Origin: an uncultured Prevotella sp. | Lineage (GTDB): Bacteria; Bacteroidota; Bacteroidia; Bacteroidales; Bacteroidaceae | DNA: 64,000 nt | Assembly (NCBI GenBank): GCA_934256705.1 | Contig: CAKQPF010000007.1 | Span: forward strand, 1 to 64,000 | Direction: 5' to 3' | In this document: piece by piece, positions 9,086 through 17,800 of the stretch | Layout: every line of letters starts with the position of its first letter | How positions within the stretch are numbered: the stretch's first letter is position 1 | Program-made: the position numbers and the translations under genes | Notes under the pieces: generated by a model | Told to the model about the DNA's origin: nothing | Databases searched by the model: none | The model's input: only the letters and a program-made list of their open reading frames with translations

Positions 9086-11530
9086 CTAATTGGACAGTCG
9101 AATCACGGTAGTCACGGTCTTCAAGGCTTTTGACTTGGCCTTTACCACTATCTCACCGGTCTTGCCTGATGCAATGGCATTGCCACGAACTATCAACTGG
9201 CATCTGCCACGATATGTGCTCCGGCAATCAGCTTGCCACGGCTCATCGCTCATCATGTCATCATTGGCCACACCAGCATTCACGCCTTGTCCCTTCACTT
9301 CAAATTCCAGTTTGACCTTGTCTGGGCAGATATTGCCTTTGGCATCCACGATGGTGTAATCGAGATAAGCCAGGTCCATTCCATCACCCTTCAACTGGCT
9401 CTTGCTCACATCTACCAGAATCCTGGTCGGTTTGCCTGCCGTGGCAAGCACATCCTCGCTCACTTTCACTCCTTTCTCGTAGCCAATGGCCTTCAGTTCT
9501 CCTTTTTCGTAAGCCACATCCCAGGTCAACTCCGGGGCTTGATTCTTCGGTGGCAACTGCTTCTTGCCCAAACTCCTGCCATTCATAAAGAGTTCGGTCT
9601 CATCACAATTACTCATCACCTGCACCTTCAGCTTGTCCCCATCCTGGTAGTTCCAATGCTCATCAAGGGCTATCCAAGTCATCTTCAGGTCATTCCAGAC
9701 CAATCCGCCCTGCCCTTTGTCAGGACGAGTAATGATCTTTACCATCGGAGTCTCAGTATCATAGAAACTCTTCACGCTCCATCCAAGAGGCTTCAGATGA
9801 TTGGTAAAACTCATCAATCCACGTATCCATCCCTTGGATGGCCACCCGAAAGATTCACCGATATAGTCAGTTCCACCCCAATAGAACTGTCCCACCGGGT
9901 AGGAATGATCGAAATTGAAGTAATCATAACCCAAGTCTCCTACAGCCATTTCGCCTTCCATGAATACTAATTGCGGAAACCTCTTATGGTCTTCATCCCA
10001 GAACTTCTCCAGATAATTGGTGCAGACCACATCGGTATAGAATTCAAACTGATGAGGTTCAGCTCCCTCGAAACGCTTCACATCCCGCTTGCGGGTAATA
10101 CTGCCATAGCGATTAGGATACTGGCTGCAGGTAGCCTTTCGGGTAGGGTCCATCTGATGCGCCAGATCCAGAAGGGTCTTCAGATGCCTGATACCGTTCT
10201 TGCGCGTCTGTTCCACCTGTATCTGCTGATACACCTCATTGCCGACACTCCAGATGAAGACAGAAGGATGATTGCGATCACGCTGCATCTGGACACGGAC
10301 ATCACGAAGATGCAATGAGCCGAACTTTGCTCCCTGTCCATAATAGCTATCCTCCCACTTGTCAAAAAACTCATCCACCACAAGGATACCATGGCGGTCA
10401 GCCCAATCCAGGACATACTTAGGATAAGCATTGTGAGAGAGACGGAGGCCATTGCACTTCAATCCCTCGGTAATGGCAGTGAGGCGGCGATTCCATGCTT
10501 CCTCAAAAGATGCCGTACCAAGAGGTCCCAAATCGGTATGCAAGCATACACCATTGACATACACTCTCTTGCCATTCACCAATAATCCCTGGTCTGGCGA
10601 GAATTCCACCTCTCGGATTCCGAAAGGAGTCTCGTATGTATCTATGGCGGCGGAAATCCATTCCAATGGCATTCTGACGTTTCCATTATACTTTTCCTTC
10701 GCCACATAGACATGATTCACCGCCTTATACATCTTGCCGTCGCCCACATTCCATAGCTGCGGATGATTGACAGTAATGTCTTGGTCAAACTGATAGGTCT
10801 CGCCACCTCCAAAAGGAGCTACCGCCTCGGCCGTGGCTACGGTCTTACCATCGGGAGATATGATTTCTGTTATCAATCGACAGATTACAGAGTCGGCCCG
10901 CTCATTCCTGATGTCTGTCTTCACATTGACCTTGGCCATCGTGGAAGTTATCTTCGGAGTAGTGACATAGGTGCCATAACGAGCCACATGAACATCCCCC
11001 AGCACCTTCAACCACACATCACGATTGATACCCTCACCATTATACCAGCGGCTGCTCTTCGTATATGAATTGTCGTAACTTACAGCAATTACATTCTTGC
11101 CAGACTGAAGTCTGTCTGTGATATCCACCTCAAAGTCAAGGTAACCATTGGGATGCTGTCCTTCACAAAGTTTACCGTTGACATACACCTTGGCATCTCT
11201 ATACACACCTTCAAACTCCAACACAACGTATTTACCTCGCCAAGCCGCATCATAATTGATGGTCTTGCGATACCATCCCCGTCCCTGCGGACGAAAGCCA
11301 TTGCGATTGCTCGCCCCATGCCCTTTCTCTATGAAAGACCCGACGACTGCCACATCATGAGGAAGATTGACATCCTGCCAATCTTTGTCGTTGAAATCCA
11401 CTGCCTGAGCATTCTCCACAGTTCCTGATTGATATTTCCAACCGAGATTGATACGTTTTTTCTCCCTGGCTTCTGCATTCAAAGACCATAAGACTGTCCA
11501 CAATGCCATGCCCAACAATATACGATTCAT
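9086..11530 (-). CDS. GH2 family glycosidase (beta-galactosidase-like)
   Basis: About 814 residues from ATG 11530 (an ATG three codons earlier is also possible), with a signal peptide (LLGMALWTVLWSLNAEA). The domains are an N-terminal jelly roll (RGWYRKTINYDAAWRGKYV), an immunoglobulin-like middle, a TIM barrel with the GH2 acid/base block WSVGNEVYQQ (Glu about 430) and a nucleophile-region glutamate in FMEGEMAVGD (about 525), then C-terminal beta domains of the DUF4982 type. GH2 of this shape cleaves terminal beta-galactosides or beta-glucuronides; sequence alone does not decide. First gene of the minus-strand carbohydrate block, with its own promoter. No SusC/SusD pair is present in the window, so the locus is incomplete or scattered. 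Confidence 0.9.
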   Translation of the reverse strand: MNRILLGMALWTVLWSLNAEAREKKRINLGWKYQSGTVENAQAVDFNDKDWQDVNLPHDVAVVGSFIEKGHGASNRNGFRPQGRGWYRKTINYDAAWRGKYVVLEFEGVYRDAKVYVNGKLCEGQHPNGYLDFEVDITDRLQSGKNVIAVSYDNSYTKSSRWYNGEGINRDVWLKVLGDVHVARYGTYVTTPKITSTMAKVNVKTDIRNERADSVICRLITEIISPDGKTVATAEAVAPFGGGETYQFDQDITVNHPQLWNVGDGKMYKAVNHVYVAKEKYNGNVRMPLEWISAAIDTYETPFGIREVEFSPDQGLLVNGKRVYVNGVCLHTDLGPLGTASFEEAWNRRLTAITEGLKCNGLRLSHNAYPKYVLDWADRHGILVVDEFFDKWEDSYYGQGAKFGSLHLRDVRVQMQRDRNHPSVFIWSVGNEVYQQIQVEQTRKNGIRHLKTLLDLAHQMDPTRKATCSQYPNRYGSITRKRDVKRFEGAEPHQFEFYTDVVCTNYLEKFWDEDHKRFPQLVFMEGEMAVGDLGYDYFNFDHSYPVGQFYWGGTDYIGESFGWPSKGWIRGLMSFTNHLKPLGWSVKSFYDTETPMVKIITRPDKGQGGLVWNDLKMTWIALDEHWNYQDGDKLKVQVMSNCDETELFMNGRSLGKKQLPPKNQAPELTWDVAYEKGELKAIGYEKGVKVSEDVLATAGKPTRILVDVSKSQLKGDGMDLAYLDYTIVDAKGNICPDKVKLEFEVKGQGVNAGVANDDMMSDEPWQADCRSTYRGRCQLIVRGNAIASGKTGEIVVKAKSKALKTVTTVIRLSN

Positions 11531-11579
11531 TTTGTACATATAGTTATGATATTTTATGATATTTATAGTTTTAGCATTG

Positions 11580-11587
11580 CAAAATTA
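11580..11587 (-). promoter_or_regulatory. -7 box TAATTTTG upstream of the GH2 gene
   Basis: TAATTTTG on the minus strand, 50 bases before ATG 11530, matches the Bacteroidetes -7 consensus. It is the likely promoter for the GH2-SGNH transcript. I see no convincing -33 TTTG. Confidence 0.5.
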
Positions 11588-11734
11588 GACGAAAGCGTCA
11601 GATAGCATAGCGGAAAATCGTACGATTAGTAGGGTTATTGTACGAATAATTGGAATAGACTCCAATTGATGGAGGTATCATACATCAGTTTTAGGCGACA
11701 GAAAGGCAGATTCATGACAACAGAACGCCTATAT

Positions 11735-11920
11735 AGTGACGGTAAAAAAAAACAAAAAAAAATACTGCCAACCGGAAAGCTGACAGTATCATTCATATCA
11801 TTAAGTGACGGTGAAAAAAATAAATTGGTATGATTTGAGCCTCATATTTTTGAGATCTTTTCTTCACACGAAGAGGGAATATAGCGGGCTATATGACCGA
11901 TGAGAGGGAGGAAAATAGCC
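11735..11920. mobile_element. truncated MITE-like element (copy A) with extra terminal repeat
   Basis: From 11804, AGTGACGGTGAAAAAA begins about 117 bases that are almost identical to 49165-49281, differing at a few positions. The right part is missing: after AAAATAGCC (ending 11920) the sequence diverges into the end of the HAD gene region. Another terminal repeat, AGTGACGGTAAAAAA, starts at 11735. This fills most of the 424-base gap between the GH2 and HAD genes; 11640-11735 holds nothing I recognise. Confidence 0.75.
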
Positions 11921-11954
11921 TTGAATATTACAAAGCCAATTTATGGAACCATCC

Positions 11955-12677
11955 TCAGAAAGGGAATGACGGAGACAGGATTTCCTCAATATCAAGTATC
12001 TGAACGTCCGCCGCCTTGCCGTCAACAGCCTCATCCTTCCAGCTTTCACCACGCAGCCAGACCGTATGGCAACCGGCTTCATGCCCCGGAAGGATGTCCT
12101 TCTCGTAGTTGTCACCCACTATCGTGACTTCCTGGGCAGGTACCCCAAGGGCTTCCACGCCAAGGAGGAAGATGCGGGGATCCGGCTTTCGGATGCCCAC
12201 AGCGGCCGACTCGATGACACGAACGAAGAAATCATCGAGCTGCATCTCGTGGAGCACCGTCTCCACATTACCGTAGAAATTGCTCACGAGGACCATACGG
12301 CAACCTCTTTCACGCAGTGCGAGGAGCACGTCACGCGAATGCTTCACCGTGGCCTGCAGGTTATCATAGAGGTCTTTGAGCACAGCATCATGCTTCTCAC
12401 GGCGCTCACTCTCAGCGCATTGCCAGATATCGTTGTCACGAAGGAAGGAAAACTGGAGATCGAGTTTCACGTCCAGCGTATGAAAGAATGTATCTGTGGG
12501 CTTGATGATATTCTCCTTACCGAGAGTTCGCTCAGCGAAAACGTAGGCATCACGAAAATCCGGTTCACCGACAGGAATACCATTACGCTCGTAAGCATGC
12601 CAGATTACTTTGCCCCAGTGGTCACCCTTGGTATCAAGCGTGCCACCGTAGTCGAAGATTATTGCAGAGTTTTTCAT
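11955..12677 (-). CDS. HAD-superfamily phosphatase, inositol-lipid locus
   Basis: About 240 residues from ATG 12677 (MKNSAIIFDYGGTLDT). All HAD motifs are present: DYGGTLDT with the nucleophilic Asp near residue 9, VLVSNFYG, the lysine in RKPDPRIF, and IVGDNYEKDI. The start lies 44 bases inside the end of the CDP-alcohol phosphatidyltransferase gene, so translation is probably coupled. In the described Bacteroides inositol-lipid pathway a phosphatase removes the phosphate from phosphatidylinositol phosphate. This enzyme is a candidate for that step, but HAD specificity cannot be read from motifs, so the role is inference. Confidence 0.8.
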   Translation of the reverse strand: MKNSAIIFDYGGTLDTKGDHWGKVIWHAYERNGIPVGEPDFRDAYVFAERTLGKENIIKPTDTFFHTLDVKLDLQFSFLRDNDIWQCAESERREKHDAVLKDLYDNLQATVKHSRDVLLALRERGCRMVLVSNFYGNVETVLHEMQLDDFFVRVIESAAVGIRKPDPRIFLLGVEALGVPAQEVTIVGDNYEKDILPGHEAGCHTVWLRGESWKDEAVDGKAADVQILDIEEILSPSFPF

Positions 12678-13578
12678 GTTTATAGTGCATATAATAGAAT
12701 ACAACCATCATTACTGTAAGCTCAAAGACTGGATAAATCCAAGGGAGATTGATGAGACAACCAGTGAAAAGAACTATAGCGCGCCAGTTGTGCGTGAGGA
12801 AATTGGTGTATTTCATCAGCGGCAGACTGCCTTTGCGGAAGTCATCACGAAATTCCTGTGGCACATTGTCGAGACTTCCGTAACGGTCGATGAGGTCTCT
12901 CTTGAGTGCTTGGAAAGCAGGAGTCATGCGTTCCTGCGCTCCGCAGTATTTAGCATAATTGGAGAAGAAGAGCACTCCCACCCAATTCTTTTCCGCACGA
13001 TATTTGTCAGCCACAGCTTTCTGCGACTCATAGGAATCGAGCTCTGACCCTTTCTTGCCGAGAAGGAAGAAGAGATGGATATTGCGATAATAGTCGGAAA
13101 GGCGGCATTGGCGTGCGTGAGCCATGATTCCGGCAGCTATACAGAGCGCCCAGATGAAGCCACCCCAATGTATTTCCGTGCCTGGGATATACTCATTGAA
13201 GAGTCGGATGCAGATAGCCACATAGACACAGAAGAACCATACGTCGGATGCAAAGCCGTCGAGCATACGTCCCACGAGGGAGGTCTTGCCCGTCATGCGT
13301 GCCAACTGTCCGTCGATAGAGTCGCAGAAATTGGCGAAGAGCAGGAATATCACGCCGTAGATATTATGCTCCAGGTCGGTATGGAGAAACATCCAGCCGG
13401 CTGCAGCGCCGAGAAAGAACGAGAAGATGGTGACGGCATTAGGATGAATGCCTAAGCGCTTGCAAATCAATGTAAAGAAGAGACCTATCGGACGCGTGAA
13501 ATACATGTCGATATGCTCCTCAGTATCCATTGACTTAAAGGTGCTTTTAGTCAGTGATATGAATTCTTTGATTGACAT
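12634..13578 (-). CDS. CDP-alcohol phosphatidyltransferase family protein
   Basis: 314 residues with several membrane segments. The signature D-x2-DG-x2-AR-x8-G-x3-D-x3-D is complete in the span CDSIDGQLARMTGK...GRMLDGFASD (about residues 87-112). These enzymes swap the CMP of CDP-diacylglycerol, or a similar CDP-alcohol, for another alcohol. With a myo-inositol-phosphate synthase nearby and an overlapping phosphatase, inositol phosphate is the likely acceptor, giving phosphatidylinositol phosphate. It follows the flippase-like gene after 18 bases and overlaps the HAD gene by 44. Family certain, acceptor inferred. Confidence 0.9.
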   Translation of the reverse strand: MSIKEFISLTKSTFKSMDTEEHIDMYFTRPIGLFFTLICKRLGIHPNAVTIFSFFLGAAAGWMFLHTDLEHNIYGVIFLLFANFCDSIDGQLARMTGKTSLVGRMLDGFASDVWFFCVYVAICIRLFNEYIPGTEIHWGGFIWALCIAAGIMAHARQCRLSDYYRNIHLFFLLGKKGSELDSYESQKAVADKYRAEKNWVGVLFFSNYAKYCGAQERMTPAFQALKRDLIDRYGSLDNVPQEFRDDFRKGSLPLMKYTNFLTHNWRAIVLFTGCLINLPWIYPVFELTVMMVVFYYMHYKHEKLCNNLRLRWHA

Positions 13579-13596
13579 ATTATTGTGATTTTGTTT

Positions 13597-14595
13597 CTAT
13601 TTCTTACAGGAAGGCTCGCGCCCTACGCTCACTTTGATGAGCAGAAGTCCGACGGCAGTCCATATCAATTCGCGCAGACGAACCAGCAACGCCACAAAGA
13701 TGGCTGCGCTGGAACTAATGCCAAAGGCTGTGATGGACATGAGGAAGCCGCCCTCTCTGCCGCCCAACTGCAATGGTATGAAGAACAAGAGGTTAGCGAA
13801 AAGACTGGTAAAGGCAAGCACGAGGACGCATTGCACAAAACTAACATCTGGCATAAGCACAAGGAGAATAAAATAGACCTCCAATGAAGAGGTCACTCGG
13901 CAGACGAGTTCGAGAAGCACTGCCGACACGAAAATCTTCGGATTCTGACTGTGGAGAGCAGAAATCTGCTTATCGACAGTGTCGAGTTGCTCCTTATGCG
14001 AATCGACAAAAGGCTTCGCCCAGCGCTTCAGCACGGGGATATGGCGTGCAAGTCCGAGGATGCGATTGGCGAGTCCCTTACGATACCCCGTCATGAAAAA
14101 CCACAGTCCGAGCACACAAAACACGCCACTGGCAAAGAGCAGTATGCCCAATTCCGCAGTCACGGTCTGCGTGAGGATAAAGAGGACGATGCTGAGAGTC
14201 CAAAACCAGAAATGCGAAAACATGTGGGTCATGGCGTAAAGGATGACCGACGACGAGGCTTTCTCAGCACCTACATAGGGCGAAATGGACATGATACGAT
14301 AAGGCTCTCCGCCCATCATTCCGCCAGGAGTGGCGTAATTGAGCGCAAAACCCGACACGGTGAGCTTATAGATATGGGCAAATGAGATGCCTTTCTTACC
14401 GTCGGAATTGATGATGATGTACCATGCCGCAGCATTGAAAATATAGAGGAAAGCCCACAGCGCAATCACTGCTATAAACCAGTAACCTGCGTTACGAATG
14501 CCCTGCCACACTTCGGCGAAATCAAGTTGTGCCACCATGATGGCAAGGACTGTGAGTCCGAATATAAGGAATATGTTTTGTGCCTTTTTACTCAT
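13597..14595 (-). CDS. lysylphosphatidylglycerol synthase/flippase-like membrane protein
   Basis: 332 residues, mostly hydrophobic with about eight membrane segments (first IFLIFGLTVLAIMVAQ). The conserved loop NYATPGGMMGGEPYR marks the LPG_synthase_TM (UPF0104) family, here without a catalytic aminoacyl-transferase domain. Such stand-alone forms are thought to move lipids or lipid-linked intermediates across the membrane. First gene of a three-gene minus-strand operon with the phosphatidyltransferase and HAD phosphatase, so it may handle an inositol lipid (inference). The -7 box lies only 9 bases from the start codon, giving a very short or absent leader. Confidence 0.85.
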   Translation of the reverse strand: MSKKAQNIFLIFGLTVLAIMVAQLDFAEVWQGIRNAGYWFIAVIALWAFLYIFNAAAWYIIINSDGKKGISFAHIYKLTVSGFALNYATPGGMMGGEPYRIMSISPYVGAEKASSSVILYAMTHMFSHFWFWTLSIVLFILTQTVTAELGILLFASGVFCVLGLWFFMTGYRKGLANRILGLARHIPVLKRWAKPFVDSHKEQLDTVDKQISALHSQNPKIFVSAVLLELVCRVTSSLEVYFILLVLMPDVSFVQCVLVLAFTSLFANLLFFIPLQLGGREGGFLMSITAFGISSSAAIFVALLVRLRELIWTAVGLLLIKVSVGREPSCKK

Positions 14596-14603
14596 TGCGA
14601 CGG

Positions 14604-14611
14604 CAAAATTA
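14604..14611 (-). promoter_or_regulatory. -7 box TAATTTTG very close to the flippase-like start
   Basis: TAATTTTG on the minus strand ends 9 bases before ATG 14595. With the usual 5-8 bases to the transcription start, the mRNA would begin almost at the start codon. Confidence 0.5.
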
Positions 14612-14757
14612 TCACATTTTCATGACATGGGCAAATTTTTCTTTTCAAATTGTCATTACATAGCCCTCTTTATGACATAATGCAAACCTCTTTATAATAT
14701 AATAAGGTGAAAATATAAAAAAATCTACTATTTTTTCTTTTATTTATTTTTTTTTAT

Positions 14758-14765
14758 TATCTTTG
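14758..14765 (+). promoter_or_regulatory. -7 box TATCTTTG upstream of the pectin methylesterase
   Basis: TATCTTTG matches TAnnTTTG and lies 76 bases before ATG 14841 in a strongly AT-rich region. The leader that follows is unstructured and AT-rich. No -33 TTTG stands out. Confidence 0.6.
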
Positions 14766-14840
14766 CAACGCATTTTTCAAAAACTACCACTATATTATTC
14801 TATTTAATTTATAATACACTAACTAACTTAGCATTACAAA

Positions 14841-17800
14841 ATGAGAAGATTTACTCGGTTATTTCTTGTCACATGCCTGATGATATTGTGCTCACAAACG
14901 TCTTGGGCTGATTTCAAGAATTTCTCAGTGCAGGTCAACAATCAGGCCGGCACACTGCTTACTGCTGCAGAACAGACACAAGGCACGCAGTTCTCATTTG
15001 GCGTGGCAGTAGCTGCCGACGGCACAGTAAGCCGTGTGGAAACCACAGATGCGTCGAGCGTGGCAACAGTAAGTGGAAAATTCCACAGTGATCATGGCGC
15101 TACAGGGCTTTCTGTAGTGGTGCCTGTAGATGGAAACGTAAAGATTACTATCGGTCAATGCACTTTCAGCGGCAGCGACATCAAGGTAACTGACGCCAGC
15201 GGACAGGTAGTGGCAAGCAAGACTCCTGGCAAAAACTGCTGGAAAAACTCCCACGACAACGTCACAGAGCTCTACTACACCGGCGGTGCAACGACTCTTA
15301 CCATCTCTGGTATGGGTTACTGTCCTTATGTTGCAGTGGAGAAAAACACTGCAGTAATCCAGAAATTCAATGTCACTTTCGCCAACAATAACAGCGAAGC
15401 AGTGGGTAAAGCGCCTGAAGCAGTGGTATTTACCGAAGGCGATGCGCCTATTACAATCCCAGCTAACAAGACTCTCTACAAGGAAGGATTTACCCTTACT
15501 GCATGGACTGACGGCGCAAGCAAGTATGCTCCTGGCACTGGTTTCACCCCTACGGCTGACGTCACTCTCACACCTTGCTTTGAGAAGAACGAGAAGACAC
15601 TGGCAGATCGCACCGAACCAGTCACCCTCCTTTGGGATTTCCAGCGTAAGAACGGCGCTCCATTACTTTCAGAGCAGGGCGCTGGCAAGACTGGTCCTTA
15701 CGTCACACAGGCTATCATTGATGGTAAAAGCATCGATGTAAAGATGGATTATGATGCTACAAACGGCAAGATTGCCAATGGCAACTGGACAGATTGGGCA
15801 CAGATGAATAATGGAACAAAGTTTACTATCCCTTCATGCAAAGGCGCAGTGGTAAGCATTGAGGCTTACTCAGCACCTACCACTACTACTATCGACGGAC
15901 TGACCGACTACACCGCAGCCGGCAACACCATCTCAATGAAGATAGGAAGCAAGAGCGAGACCATAGACATCGTTATCGGAGATGGAAGCTATTATCGCTA
16001 TATCCAGACAGTACTCCCTGTAATTCAAGAAGATGCAGGAAAGACCTATACTAACGAACCAATCTCTGTCGTTTACGTAATGAACGACAAAAACAAGCCT
16101 GGAACTTACACCTCAGCACCTGCTGACGCTTTCAGCACAGTGGCATTCGACTATGGCGACGCCACAATAACAGGCGTTGCAAACGTCACTATGACAGATG
16201 GCACTGATACAGGAAAGACAGGTATCAAGTTTAAGCCAGCCGGTTCTACCAAGTCTCTCACATGGTTTGTAAAGCCAGCACCTGGTCTTACCCTCACCCC
16301 TGCTAAGGTGTCAGGTTACATCAACCGTTGCGGAACCGACGCAGAGAAAGGCGTTGTGGTAACAGCAAAGAAGACCAACGGCAAAGATATCACTCTCGGC
16401 ACATTCACAGCATGGCGCCAGGGCAAGTCATCTTCCGGCAAGGATTACGACAAGACAGCGGTATATAAGTATGAAATCACCCTTACTGCTGACCAGCAGA
16501 CTGCACTTGCCGGAGCAGATGGTTTCTATCTCACTGCTGCTATCGGTGTGGGAAGCGCCAAGGAAGGTCTCTTCGGCGAGGTGGCTATCGACGGTACTGT
16601 AAGCGGAACTATCGCAAACGTAAACAAATACACTCTCAATGTTGTCGCTTCTCCTGCCAAAGGCGGTGAGGCATCTATCTATCCTAAGTCTGATGAGTAT
16701 GTGGAAAATGATGAAGTAACCCTCAATGCTGAAGCAAAATTCGGTTATAATTTCAAGAATTGGACTGATAAAGACGGCAATGAGATTTCTAAGGAAAACA
16801 AAATCAAATACACCGTCATCGGCAATAACACTCTGACTGCCAACTTCAAGAAGGTCAGCACCTATGCTCTCGATATCAAGGTGGAAGGCGGTGCCAATGA
16901 CTATATGGTTTCGCTCAATCCTGCTCCTACTGTCATCGACGGTAAATTCATGTATGAGAAAGGCACTAAGGTGACTCTGTCTGCTTCTTCCAATGCAGTG
17001 CTGAAATTCACTAACTGGAGCAATGGCGAGACTGCTTCGGAGATGCCTATAGTAATGAATGAGGACAAAAGCTTCACTGCATCCTATTCTGCCGTTGACT
17101 TCATCGTAGGCTGGGACTTCGTCAAGCCGGGCAACGCTGGCAGAACAGCCGACTTTGCCGCCGCTGACAATGACGCTGCAAGCCTCATCATGCGCGATGC
17201 AGAAGGCAATGAGAAGGGCTGGCTCGACAAGAGCATGGAAGGCTCTGGCGGCTATGAGGGTCGTCCTGCTGCCGTATGCTGGCATGCTGGTAGCAAGAAT
17301 GGCGATGTAGGTATCTACTATTGGCAGACTTCCATCAATGCTGCCGCTTTCACAGACTTGAAGATTATCACCTCTATGGTGTATAATTACAATGCTTACA
17401 CCAAGCAACTGATAGAGTATTCTCTCGATGGCAAGAACTGGAACACTGCTGGCTATATGACTTTGGAAGGCGCCAAGCAATGGAAAGACGCCACTATCAC
17501 CCTCCCTGCTGAGGTCAACAACAAGGAAAAAGTCTATATCCGCTGGATAAGCGACAAGACTTCAAGCATTGATGGCACTTCTTCTGCCAATGACGGTATC
17601 GCTCTTGGCGCTACATTCATCGTGGGCGAGACCAAGATTATCGACGATGGCAAGGCTCCTGTGCTTGTCAATTCCGTTCCGGAAAACAATGGTTCCAGCG
17701 TTTCTGCCAACGGCAAGGTAGTGCTTACATTCGACAAGAAGGTGATGCTCACCTCGGCAGCAAAGGCTCATATCGGCACTACTGACCTCACTCCTGTGGC

